From Seriola aureovittata (taxonomy: Eukaryota > Chordata > Actinopteri > Carangiformes > Carangidae), in the NCBI RefSeq assembly GCF_021018895.1, contig NC_079387.1:6792083-6856082 (forward strand): DNA of 64,000 nt. Direction: 5' to 3'. The translations under genes were made by a program, and so were the position numbers. Of this stretch, positions 14,868 to 28,050 are shown piece after piece. Position 1 is the stretch's first letter. The number at the start of each line of letters is the position of its first letter. Under the pieces are notes generated by a model. That model worked only from the letters and a program-made list of their open reading frames with translations, was not told where the DNA came from and searched no databases.

Positions 14868-15959
14868 TTCAAATCAATGTCAGAGCTGTAAGGAGTTCGG
14901 ACATGCCAGATTAGCTTCAAGAAAAGCTTTTGTGAATGATGCTGTTTTTCTTCCATTTTTCAGGTTGTAGTTATCAAATCAAATCAGCCATCATATTCAT
15001 CATTATTAGTATGTTTTCTGCTGATTCTGGTGAATTTTTAAACCTTCAAGTTAGTCTTGTGTCAACTTCCTAACTTTGGCAATAAACCAAACTGTTCATT
15101 TGTCAATAAAACAACCAAGACTGTGAAACAACAAATCATGGTAGTCTGATACAGAGACGATTAATGTAAAATATATTCACAACTACAAATTCCAAGACAA
15201 ACAATCAATAATTCACTGAATGTCATACTGTATATACACCACTTATTCGCATTTCTAGGCCTCAAACTTTCTGGATCCTGCTGCTAACCTTATTCAACTT
15301 TTTGGACAGCTGCTGTTTATAACAGTAAAAAAAAATCTATTCTAAAGGGATGAAAGTTTTATTGAAGTGTTTTTATGTCTTATCGGCTGCAGCCATATCC
15401 ATTGCCTGCTGGTAGAATCCTGTGGGCAGCTCCTTAAGGTTCACAGGCTAATCTCTTTTACCCAAAAGTGCCACTGCACCAAGAAGCCTGCCACTGAGCA
15501 CTCCTACGACCCTCAAATCGCATAGGGGACGCACCTGAATAACTGCAAAACTTTTTTTTAAATTTATTAAGTAGTGTTGTAAACATATTTGCAATTCACA
15601 ATAGATTTTGCTGCAAGGATGTGGAGGGTGAACCACTCACCTCACTTGTGTTTATTTACTAGAAGACAGATAAAAGGATATGTTCTCGAAAGGAGGAAAG
15701 GGGACAAAGTTTTTGATATTAGATATTGTATATTATTCTAATCTTTATCTGCATTTTCACACATGCAGGCTGATTAAAGCTGAGAATAAAGTGTTTTTGA
15801 TAAAAAATACATTTGATAACTGACTGGATTTCATGGCAAACTTGGGTTTTTTTCTGCCTCACTGCAAGAACAGAATTAGAAAGATGTCTAATTAGCTAAT
15901 GTGGGTTAAGGAGAATGATTTACATTATGTTTAATGCACTGTCGATCACCAGTAATAGT

Positions 15960-16190
15960 GTTAGGAGTGTGCAGAGGGAGACGACAGAGATGTATGAGAT
16001 GGAAGTGGGGAGTAGGCGGACAGAGAGCAGAAATAGGCATACTGAAGAAGGGACGTATAAAAACAAGATGAGAAATGACAAAGTGTGGAAAGTAAGCGGG
16101 AGAGAAACAGAGACGGACACTCTAAGAGACAAAAGTAAGAGTGGAAGCGATGGGGCGAGAGTGCATGAGGAAAAAAATGGGGGGAGCAGA
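15960..16190 (+). other. Purine-rich (GA) strand-asymmetric segment
   Basis: About 230 bases with strong purine excess on the plus strand (gagggagacgacagagatg-type sequence throughout). This gives a chance 107-codon frame rich in R, E, K and T. Long purine runs can form triplex-like structures; no gene signal is seen. Confidence 0.6.
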
Positions 16191-18395
16191 GGCACAGCAG
16201 AGATTACAGATTCGCACGCAACCACTCTTTTCAGCTGACACAGAAGAAAAGCTACACTGTAGATTCGCATAACGAGACCACTGGACCATCATTAAAATCC
16301 AGAGGCCGAAAGACAAACTGAGCCCCACCTGACTGTCGGCTGGTGTTGCCCCCCAGAGAAACGTGCCTTGTTGAACCTGCTCCTCTTCCGTCAGCACTTT
16401 CATAAATAATTCACAGAGCACTCTGGGGCAAGAGAGCCATAGAGTGTACAGTGCTTCTCCCCTGTTTTCCCTGTATTATTTTATTGCCCCACACTTGCAC
16501 TACACTAACAAGAGGCCCTCATTTACATATTCTGAGGATACCTTGAGGTGCAGGTCATCAAAACTGTCCATTCAGAGGGAATTTAAGCAATGTTGTGTTG
16601 AAACATCGTAGATTTGGGGTCCATGCTGCAGTTTGTTTCCAGGTGTGTTTATTATAGTCATGCAAATGCAAACTGAGGCATCCAGCTAAGGTTCAAAATC
16701 CCAATCACTTCATATTTTTAACAGAAAAGCATACTGTACATAAGAAAGGCAGAAAGAGACAAAAAATGACCAAAAAAAATAAAGGGACGTATTTTTGGAA
16801 TTTCTTTGAGTGCTTCCCGCGATTACCTCTATCTCTCACACTTCCTCACAGGTTTCACTGAGGTCCCTGCTCGCTGCCTCATCTACATAATCAGCCCTTA
16901 ACACTGGCACCAGACACTTGTTAAAGTGACACTGAAGCAGTTACGACTACCTCTCCTGCTTCCACAAGTGTTAAAAAGGGCCCCCTTTGAAGGAGAAACA
17001 GTAGTGGACATTAACACTGACACATTTTGATGTCTGCTATTAAATGCATTTTATCTTTCCTTGACTTGTTATGACATTTTGACAAATCGATTAAAATTGT
17101 TAGGTGACAAAAAGGACATTCAGGAAGTAAAAAGTTCCTTTTGTGCATTTATTGTCACTGCATCTCGAGAACTTTTCAAATTAGGCACATTAGACAGTAT
17201 TTCTTGTGACAAAACAACAACAGAGACATCATGGTGCTTTTTATAATTTGTTGTGCAACTGTGTTGCTTCAGTGTAGATGTGCAGAAGTGGAAAGGAAAC
17301 TCTAGATTTACAGGCATTATGCCTGTATCAAAAGTAGTGATTTTTCTAACTTCACCATTAAAGCAATCAGAAACATGTTTTCCTCTATAATCCGTCAAGC
17401 TTTTCATACTTCAGAAATCAGTCATGTTATGGTTGTTAAAAAGCAAATAAGAGTCAAAGACATTTCTCTTGCTGCGATTATCAGTATTAGGTTCAAAATA
17501 CTGATAATCACAGCTACAAGTGTTTGCTAGTATTTGAGTAAGTGCTGTGTGCATGTTGTTGTAGTATTAAGGCTTGTGCTTGACCATCAGTACTGCATTA
17601 ATATGGTCGTTTCTGGAACATTCTGGGTGTAACAAAGAAAAAAGACTGAAGAGCATTAATTCATGCAGTGGAAAGTGGTGAAACTGGATGCTGCTCTGAC
17701 ATGTACATGTACATATATATACTGCATATTCTTATTTCTGAAATGTCATATCAGAATCAGGTTTTAATGACTTAGAGAGCCTTGAGGGCCTTGAAAGGGT
17801 AGTGAAATCAATAAATATACATTCAACATTGAATGTGTACTTCTACATGATATACATTATAGATGTACCTATATATTGAAAGCTGGTTTTCTTAAAAAAA
17901 AAAAACAAATAGCAGAACACATAATAAACTATAACTGAGTCTTCCACCTCATGTAGCACACCAAACAACTTTAAAGCATGTGGAGATTGACACACACTGT
18001 TATTGTTACATTACACTGTACGACCAGAAATATTCATGGAGGCATAAAGAGAGTGAAATGGAATCTTCTTGCCAGGTATCAGCATCTGTAATGTCATTCC
18101 TCACTGCGGAACTGCTTTTGTTTCTTGCACCAATGCTCACAAATATGCATGATGCGTGCACGCATGCACACACGCACACATGCACGTTTGGGTGCGCACA
18201 CAAACGCACTACACCACTGTAGCATTTAGGATTTTACAACCTGCACAGTGAGTACATGTCAGTTTTACTTTTATTGTTTACCAATCTGCTCTGTGGAAAA
18301 CTGGGTCACATGGAGCCAGAATGGCTTCATCAGACGAGGAAGTTACTGAACCGTCCTTCTTCACTGTCCTTTTTCCCTCAGAATGCACCCTTCTA

Positions 18396-18414
18396 TTTTT
18401 TTTTTTTTTTTTTT
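18396..18414. repeat. Poly-T tract (19)
   Basis: Nineteen consecutive T on the plus strand. No flanking retrotransposon body was recognised, so this is not assigned as a poly-A tail. Confidence 0.9.
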
Positions 18415-19022
18415 ACATCACAGCAGCCTCTTCACACGCCCCTAAATCTCTCTTCCTCACTGACCAACCCACAACCATCCCTCTCCCTTCTTATCTTCTC
18501 CTCCACTTCCTTGCCCACCACCTTTATGCTGCAGGGTTGAACACAAACAAAAAAGAAGAAATCTGTTTCCCTGTCACTATTTCTGCAACTGTGGACAATG
18601 ATGGAGTTTTATTTGGTTGTATGTATGTCTTTCCTGAATGATTTCTCAAATGACAGAGAGCTTCAGGATTGAAAACTTGCTTCACACTGGTCCGGGTTTG
18701 ATTAGATCAAACAGGTTCAATGAATTTCTTGAATTTATGAATCTTAACATGATCCTGGGTAAAAAGAGAATCCTACCCCATTGTGATTGTCAGCCCCCTT
18801 GTCTTTTCTTGTTCATGAAAACCAGTGAGGCACAGCCTTTGTCACAATTGATTAGGAATGCGCCATAAATGTTACGTGCAGTAAAGTATTTAGTGTCCTA
18901 AATAGGCACTTCCAGCCAAATGTGACCCGCTGACCCGCTCAAGGCCTTATTTGTGATTATAAGACAATATAAATTATTGTAACAATAATAAATGCTTGCT
19001 CCTTGATAAAAAAATTATGAAA

Positions 19023-19310
19023 TACACTGTGTGGCAAAAAGTTTGTGAGTGATATTTTAATGTTGAACATCTCACTCTTCTGGAAGACGTTCAAGGAGAT
19101 TTTAGAACCTGACTTGAGGGATTTTGCTCCCTTTTATCCATTCAGCTCACAGTCCACATTCAAGTTTATTCCAAAGATATTGGATGAGGTTGAGGTCAGG
19201 GCTTTGTGCAGGCCAGTCAAGCTCTTCTACAGCAAACTAGGGAAAGCATTTCTTTGTAATGTTTTGGCTTTGTAATGTTGTAGTAGAACGTTAAAAAAAG
19301 GGACAATGAC
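19023..19310 (-). mobile_element. Truncated Tc1/mariner relic with one terminal repeat and transposase fragment
   Basis: The left end reads tacactgtgtggcaaaaagt, close to the terminal repeat of a common fish Tc1 group. Internal phrases (actcttctggaaga, agattttagaa, caaagatattggatgagg) follow in the order of that family. On the minus strand, 19224-19165 is an uninterrupted 20-codon stretch, with LDWPAQSPDLN followed by LIQYLWN, matching the family motif around the last catalytic residue. The expected glutamate is glutamine here, so the triad is broken. No matching right terminal repeat was found before 19500; the right edge is approximate. It lies in intron 2. Confidence 0.8.
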
Positions 19311-21866
19311 AATCAATATGCTCTTGAAAGCACAAGATGACTCATTTATTACCAGAAAAGACAAGTGGATCATGTCTAATTTTCTGTGTTGTCTAATGTC
19401 TGGAACAATAAAAGGTCCATTAGGCATATTTGACTAATTTAATTGCAATATATGATGAAATGAGAAACCATTTAAGACAGAGGAGACAAAAATGATGAGC
19501 ACTTACATCTATTTCAAGCTGGAGAATCAAATCTACCCAATCCTTTGGAGCAGTTTCAGTGTATTTAAATCCCTCTGTGTAATCAAAAACTACTTATTCT
19601 TACTTGTGAGAAACTTTGTGTGTTCTCTAATCAAAGAGTGAGTGAGTAAGAGTGAGGTACACTGTGATCACGAAGCAGTGAAATTTGCATATTCTCAGAA
19701 GCTTTCTTTGATGATCATTTATCAAACTGATGAATGGTTGTCATATTATGCGTGATTTGTATAGACGCTCCACAAATGCCAGACTGAAGCGGATTCTTTA
19801 CAGCAGCGACTGTTCAGTGAGAAGTAGGGGGTAAAACCAAGCCTTATTGGTGACTGAAAGGTAATTAGTATCTTGGTGTTCTGTGTATTACAAGTGCAAA
19901 ATATTCTTCAGCTGCTAATGATGAGCTGCTGAGTGAAGAAGACACAATTCGTTTGCTGAACTGTTAATGAGCAGGAACAAAGAAGAGAATTAAACCAAAA
20001 AGTAAGAAATGAGGAGTTTACTGTCAGACCACTGTTGCCTTTGCCAACGCACACACACCAGAGAGTAATTCAAGAACTTAAAACTAACAAGGTCAGTACG
20101 TAGATACACTGTACCACCTCCCCACCTCCCAAGTTTTATTACAGTAATGCATTTAGACAACTAGCCTCGTTTTTCCAATATGAGCTCATATATTCCTGTA
20201 CTTTCAGCCGAAGGCAACCATTGCAGTTTACCATGTTGGGTTCAATTCCTTCAAAGAACCACACAGTGTCCTCTCTCATCAGCCTCCTATTTTTCATACA
20301 ATAGCATCACACCCATTACTGGTTCTTTTCTCTGCACAAGTGAACTACCCTGCATGTTATCAGGTCAGAGGTCTGTGGAGACGCTGCAATGTCTCTGCAG
20401 TGAAAACCAGACAAACAGCAACTGGGATTTGGTCTGATTTCACGGTAGAGCAGAGGTGACTGACAACTTGTAAGATTCATCCCTGGCGCATGATAATGGA
20501 GGCTTGGGATGTGGCAACAAAATGAATTGGGTCTCATAGGGCTCATGTTTTTTGGTGAATTACTTTGAACTATTCTTTAAAAGAAAATCCCTCAAGTCAT
20601 GCTGTGAATATTTGCTGTGGCATCAGTGGTCTTATTCAAGTGCACTATCTCCATAGGCTTGTTTTGATGTGCTTTTTTGCATTTGCAAGGAAAGAGGAAT
20701 GCCAGAAATTTAAAACACGCAATTAGATGTAAAGTGATTTACACAATATTGCAAGAATTGTTCTCTTTTTGAACTTGATGGTTTGGAAGCCTTAAAAACA
20801 AATGGTAGAATTCAACAATGAAATGACAAGTTGTAGCAGGTCTACAGACGAGATACAGATGTCCTTGTGACGATGCAATCTTGTTGGACCTTCTTAAAAA
20901 TATGCACATGACGAAAGCACACATTGATTCATAAATTCCAACACTGAATTAAAACACTACCACTGCGTCCCAAACCCAGCAAGCTTTTCAGACGCCTTGA
21001 TAGATGAAACCTCCTGTTCATCCACTACCACTACCTCTTAAATTGGTGTCAAAGTGAAGAAAAAACAATAACTACTTCAGGCAGCTTCAAACTTTAGACT
21101 ATTTCCGGACAACTGGACTGTTTTTGCCCAGGGGGTGGAAAATCCTCCAGGCGAATCCCTGATCCTCCTTATCTCTTCTCTTAGCCTCTCCAACCAGGTC
21201 TTATCACCTTCTGGACAGTAATTAACAGGAATTACACAGAGCTCCTATCTGCTGAGCCCACGTCGTTACCGCAAAGAGCCCTTTCCCATTTAGGGCCTGT
21301 CTGGTGGGAGATTAGCACTGGAGAAGGGCTCCTCGATCAGTAGGCGCTACACAACTATGTGCTTTTGTGACAAGCTCAGCCACAGCTTTGGTCACTTGCA
21401 CGGATAAAGTCCAAGTTGGGTGATGGGGTGAATTCCAGTGCTGTCTTGCACTTTGTGGTCGCATGCAAATGTAAGAATGACTGCTATTTTGTTTGTTAAA
21501 ACTGGTTAGGCAACCCTATTAAGAATGTGTGTGATCAATATTTTACTTGATCTAAAAATAATTTGTCTTACCAGGCGGTTGTTAATACTAAGAAGTTCCA
21601 CCATTACAATTAATATTCTATTGAAAAGCTTCACTTCTACTTTAGAGATTAAGGAGTTAGCAAATTCAACTGCACCATAAAAATGATGCTTTAGGTAAAT
21701 TGGAGATTTTTGAGCTGTATAATTGAATCACTTCCAAGTGCTGCTTGGTTAATAGAAATGTAACCTTTAAGTTAAAATATATCGTGCAAATTTACCCATA
21801 TAAAAAAATACAGATGAAAAGATGGACAATTGTCAACAACACATTTCTTCTACTCTCTATCTTTTA

Positions 21867-21891
21867 TCTCTCTCTCTCTCTCTCCCTCTCT
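21867..21891. repeat. TC microsatellite
   Basis: TC run with one interruption (ccc) near its 3' end. Confidence 0.9.
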
Positions 21892-23790
21892 GCACACTCT
21901 AAATGTTTAACAGCATCCTTGAGAAAAGCCTCTACTTCTGTTTCCGTGGCAACTGGCATGCATTGGAATTGATGACATCTCCTGATCGCCCACTTACTTT
22001 GCACTAAAAACGCTTTTCCCGTGAACTTTGCCAGTGCCATTTCCCTCGCAGAAAGATGACGCCACAGAAGACGGGGAGAATGAAAGGAGAGAGTTTCTTT
22101 CCCTTTGACAAACACGCCAAACATTTTCAATCTGTAAACACCAGAGAGGTTGACAACGCACATTATTTTAGAAGACCACGGTGACCGGATCTTTACATAA
22201 TGTTTAAAGGAAATGGATTCAGGAAATGAGAATGGTTAATCATTTTAACTTTAAAAAATTCAACATGACAGACATAACAGGGTCTCAATAATTAACGGTC
22301 TGCTCTCTTATCTATGCGAATCAGGGTCTCAGCATGAATCACTGTCTATTTAGCTCCACCTCGGAGCTGCAAACTCGTTTGAGAGAAAGAGGGAAACTCT
22401 GTCCGTTATTCGGGGCATCTAGTTAAACGTTTTTGTCTAACGGTGTCCCCATACCTCACACTTTCATTCTTTCCCTTAATTAACATAGACGGGCAGCCAG
22501 ACAGCTCCGGAGGCCAGAACCTGTGGCAAGACTGCTCGCTGTCACCTTGTTACCACCGTAATGGGTTCAGACGAGGTCCCACTGACACAGGAGAGAGGGG
22601 AAATGAATTCATGAAGCCCGGCCTCATGTACTTTCCACTCTGCCTCCACCTCCTTTTGCCCTTCCTCCATCCCCACCATCCCTCCTCCTACACAGCCTTG
22701 TTTAAACTGTTGGCACTACACAACACAGAAAACATATTCAACATAATCACACTGCACGCACCAGCAACCTGATGCACAATTCATTCAGCTTCATTAAAAC
22801 CACACACGCGCATGGTGACAGAAAATTAACAAACACATTCCTGGAGTGTCCATTAAAATCTATTCATTAACTCTGAGCCACATTTCATCCGCTGTTGGTT
22901 TTGTCTATAAGTGTTTACAACTCAACAATAAAAATGCAAACACTCAAAAAGCATTTGGTGAAGTCAACAACGTGGACGCATCTTTGGTTGCTTATTCAAA
23001 CATTTGCTGAAGTGCTACTACCTTTGACAGCTAAAGGACTGTGGAGGCAGGCCGCTCTGTCAAAGAGCTGGATGTCATGTATGTGAGCAAGAGGCAAGAC
23101 ACTGTGCTGTCAACCCAATTAGGCTGCTCGGGCACACACTGACTCCATTCTGCAGGCCTGAAAGAGGTCAAACAACATAAAACAGAGCCATTTCACTGGC
23201 TCGTCCAGCACACAGACTGGCGACGTTTGGATTCATTGATAGACTTGGAGAAAGACTGAAAGGCCGGAATGTCCTCTATGCTAAAGTCGTTTGGGGGGGG
23301 GCAAAATCTCTGTGGGAAAAATGTCCACACACTGACCAATTAGGAGAGGGAAATACATGCGTGAAAGGCAGCAAGACATAACTGTCATGTCTTCCTTTAT
23401 GTTAACAATGACAAAAATTTCAAGAATCACTCAAGGTCCTTGCTGGAGCACTCATCTTGTCTAAATTAGCTTTAAAATTCGGGAGTCAAACAGCCAATTC
23501 AGCGGCATAAACAGTCCAATAAGGATGTTTGGGGTGCTTCATTGTTCTGATGACACATACTGCATGCTATTTTGTTTGTTTAATCCAATTGTTTGGTGAC
23601 TCTACTATGTAGATTTCTTTATTTCCTTTATCTCAGAGTCAATAATCCTTAACCCCCCTCTGAGCCAGTCGGAGAATCCATGAATGCCCACTGGGTTGTC
23701 AGCCCCAAGCAAATGTACTCTGATCAATTGTACATGGTCAGCATGGACTTTGATTGGATAATCTGCACCTCACTGTCTCAACATGTGAGA

Positions 23791-23825
23791 GTGTGTGTGT
23801 GTGTGTGTGTCTGTGTGTGTGTGTG
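23791..23825. repeat. GT microsatellite, one interruption
   Basis: About seventeen GT units with a single C substitution near 23811. Confidence 0.95.
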
Positions 23826-24781
23826 CACAGAATCAATATTCCAGACAACAGAGGTGCATGTAGCTTGAATGCTGATTTAATAAGCATGGTGGACTTTCGA
23901 TCTAAATTCAATTTGCTTAGTTTCAGAATAAACGAATAGTTGACGGACTTTGTCTTGGAAAGCGTTGAGTGTGTATTAGCATGCTTCTATCTGTGTGTGG
24001 TGGTCGCTTCATCTCCTGTTCACATGGATGAACAGAGTTTAGGGTCACTTCACAAACACGTCAAGAGGAGGGTGAGAAGCAGCAACATCTAGATGGCGTT
24101 CTACATGGGTGCTTGGATCCATCATTAGTTACTCTTAAGCGTGTTCTGAAAGGGTTAAACGTACTGCTACAGCTGCAACTGCAGAGGTAGCCCACACGCA
24201 GAAATTAGGTCATTTAAATCACTCAATTATAGATGTTGACATTGCATACGCATTGTATAGCTCTAATGCTGGGATCACAATTCCATGATATGAAATGTTT
24301 CCTAATCCTTCCTCCTCCCCTTCGCACTGGAGATCAAAAGAAATGCTGGAATTGCTTTCTATGCCACATTTGAAATGGTTTTCTGACAGTGTAATACCAA
24401 AGTCATTTACTCGGTTGCATTTGGCTTTTGCTATGAATTGCAGAGATGTAGTTTTCTTATTTTGTTTGATGTGCCTGGGCCATGCAGAGAGAGTCATCAT
24501 TTAAATATTGCCATGTAGTTCAAATGAAATACTGACTTTGCCTTTGACTTAAATTAATAATACTGAGTCATGTTCCTGAAACCTTGTATTTTTCTTTCAT
24601 GTAGCAGTTGTAATTTATGGATGTACTATAGGTTACATGACTATGCTTTTATGAGAGGTGAGCATTTCCTGATATCTAGTGTACAGTGGTCTGAGACTAT
24701 GGACCCCACTGTATGGCCTCATTGCCCAGCTTTGCTCTGGTGGCTGTTTTCTGCTGAAATGGTTAAGTCTGATCCTGAGAA

Positions 24782-24798
24782 GGGGGGGGGGGGGGGGG
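24782..24798. repeat. Poly-G tract (17)
   Basis: Seventeen consecutive G on the plus strand, a length that sequencing often misreads. Confidence 0.9.
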
Positions 24799-27700
24799 AT
24801 ACAAAAAGGTGGAAATGGTTAGCATCACCTCCTGGTAAAATAACTCCCATGCCAAACATTTTCTTTCCAAGGCTAATCTTCTATTTGCATATTAAAGGCA
24901 AAGAAAGACGCATACAGAACCATAATCCTTAGCTGTCCTTGTGTTTTTCAAGACCAGGCACTTGGTGCACAAAAAAGCGACAGAGAGCCTTAGAGAGCGT
25001 TGCAAACAGTAAAAGGAGGCCCTTTTCATGCCTATATCACACGCTTTTAAAATCGCTGAGGGTGGCATGCACATTAAACATTATAATCAGGCCATATTTG
25101 AATTTCAATGCTGAGCAAATGAAAGGTGTTGGAATGGGATTTGGATACTTTTATTTTGGAAATGAACTGGGATATATTAGGGCTGGAACTAGGACAGATG
25201 ACTTGTCAAAAATCTAAACAGAATAGCACCATAAACTGCTTTGCTTTGTTATACATTTTTCCAGCTGTTTTCCCAGATGTGTTTTCACTAAACCTGATCA
25301 AATAAGCTTTAGGTTGCAGACTGCTTATAAATAATCAGCATCTTCCCTTTTAATTAATTGCCCTTGCAGGTGCAGAGAAAACTGTAAGGTCAGTGCCCTT
25401 GTGAAACGAGTGTTAATCATTCATCAAGCTATTTGATCTGACTTTTCCATCATCTGATTTGTTGATGGGAAATTATATCATCTCCACCATTCATTAAGCT
25501 CTATGTGAACGACAGAAAGAAAACATCTTTTGTCAAACAGAAGCTAGCAGACTTCACAGTTAAGCTATGGGCCTCATTACACACGCTCAGAGGCTAACAC
25601 TTCAAGAATCAAACTTAATTGGCTGCCTGAACATTGCATTTTTATACAGCAATTTATTTTAAGTGTTTTTGATGTCAGATGATATACGGGGGAAACTTCC
25701 ATGAAAGGCTGAACTGTGCAGAAACAGCTTAATTACGCTCTGGCAAGATCACATGCACAACACAGGCTCAGGTTAAATTTTTAATTCAGTTTCAGAGAGA
25801 GAGAGTGTATGTGAGCATGTGCTCAAAGTGCAGAAACTCTTGGGATTTAGAGGTTGTGGCATGCCATGTTGCTTGGCTACTGGCAGGATTCAGAGATGCA
25901 AACGCCTACTAACATCTATAGTTCAGCTCGGTTAGCAGAGGATGCTAATAGAGATTGGAAGCACTTTAGATGCTGCAGCCTGTGTGCTGTCACAATGCAA
26001 GCAAAATCTACAGCCTCCAACCAGAAAGTTTGTGTTGTTACGAGGGTCCTTCTGTAATGACAGTGACTCCCTCTACATTTCTTTTCTCTTTTTAACTCCT
26101 CTTTTCAGCTCCAAGAAAAAGAGATTAGAAGCAAATTGTGTGTATCCCGGGGACTGAAATCTGCCACGTTCTCCATCTCTTTTATTTACGTTTCACACGT
26201 TAATAGAATCTAATCGTTTTAGAAGGCCACCAGGGCCATAAAAGCATTTCATGGCTGTTTGATCCACAGCTGAAAACTTTTCACATTTACAGAGCTGCCA
26301 CATGCCAAATAAAAAGGAAAGAAAGAAAAATACTTCTTGTAAATTACAGATGATGATGTCCCCTGTTTTGGCTCACTGAGAAACACACTCCTGGTGCAGC
26401 CCCTCTGTACATGTTTGTTTCATGAATGCAGAGGAAGTGTGGGGGAGGCAGTGCAGTGCCACGCTGCAATGTGATTGGCTGATAAGAGACCAGAAGGAGA
26501 CTTATCCCTGGGAGAGGCCTTGGAGATGACAGTGGAACTTAATTAATATGTAGAATTTATTGATCATTGCACTGCAGGGAAATCAACTGCCATCTTCTAC
26601 CATTTTTTGGGCCGTGGAGGATTGTAAATAAGCGGTCTTAAACATTTCAACCATGCACCACATCAAACACAAGCAATAAACATGACAGGGAAATATGTGA
26701 CAGAACTTCAATGTAAATCATGCCAAATGAAATTACAAGGCAGGCTTACAGGGAATAGTTGAGCTGAATTTGAACAGAGTGGATTTTTAAAAACCAAATT
26801 TGGTGCATCTTAATTAAAGTAGCATTTCTCTCTCCAAACAATAGGTGCTTTAGTTTTGGATTAAATTACATACTTTCCTATGGGGGGGAATACCAGGTAA
26901 TTCCCTGCTAATTACAATAAAAATGCTAAGCAGTAGAATTTGAATGGGACCTGCTTGTATCTTTAGAGTAAAGAACAGTGGCAAGAAAAGCAGCCAAGGC
27001 CTGAAGAATAGAGTCAACTTGGTTTGTTTCCAAAACTCCTGCAGTGCGTCAGTCTCCTGCAACCAACAAAGGCGTACTCCTCGGCGAGCGAGTTTACATC
27101 CTTTCTCCCTTGCAAAAAAAAAAGGGAAAACTGAAAAGCCCCAAACTTGGCAGGACTCCCTTGAGACCTGTAAGGATTCACTGCGCCTCTGCTTGTTGCA
27201 AAAATAGGTTGATTGTGCTTTGACCATTCCCAGTTTGGCTAAAAAAAGAATGGTGGAAAAAGGAAAAACTAAAGGAAAGAAAATGTACAAAGAGAACAAG
27301 AGAGTAGTGTTTTTTGTTCTTAGCTGTCATTGAGCGACAGGGAGACTGTGAACAGGGAATGAACACAGTGAGAGAGGATGTGTTCAAACTTTCCAATAAA
27401 GGAGTATTGAAAAAGGCCACACGCTGAGTGCCTGGCTGACGTGAGAGAGCTTGACAGCCTCATCAAATGCTACGTTGTTGGGAGACTTCCTGCATTCACA
27501 AAACTTCACCTCTCAAGTGACCACAGCCTCATTGCGCAGGGTAGGCTAATTAAAAATCGCAATTCATGCAGTTTCTTTCACAACGGCGACACTGAAGGCA
27601 GGAAAAGGCCACAAATTTCCCATCAAGTCACTTTTTTAAAGTGCAGTCCTTACAAGCGAATAATTGGTTTACAAGGTCAAATGAGGGAATAGACAATTTG

Positions 27701-27946
27701 TCATCCCCATCCCAGTTTTCTTGCTTATCTTTACTTTGACTGACATGTTAACATGGGAAAGAGACTCTATTTACACATGTGAGTATCATCTGTATCCGTC
27801 ATCTCTAGGCTACTTTTAGGTGAAGCAGTTTGCTAGCACAAGTGCTAGTTTGGCTAACCCTATTGGTCACATGACTCTCATCTTGCATGTTGTAGCTTTT
27901 GACAGACAGCTTGAGATACCATCACTACCATTCTTGCACATGGAGA

Positions 27947-27950
<4 letters not shown>

Positions 27951-28040
<90 letters not shown>

Positions 28041-28050
28041 ATATATATAT
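27951..28050. repeat. 100-base compound microsatellite (TC)n(AT)5
   Basis: TC/CT repeats span 27951-28040 with interruptions at 28001-28005 and at 28020-28021, then ATATATATAT to 28050. It is the longest simple repeat in the window. Confidence 0.97.

Noticed and set aside
17574..17595. Start of a miR-218-like string (ttgtgcttga)
   Set aside because: Match ends after ten bases and no hairpin partner is present.
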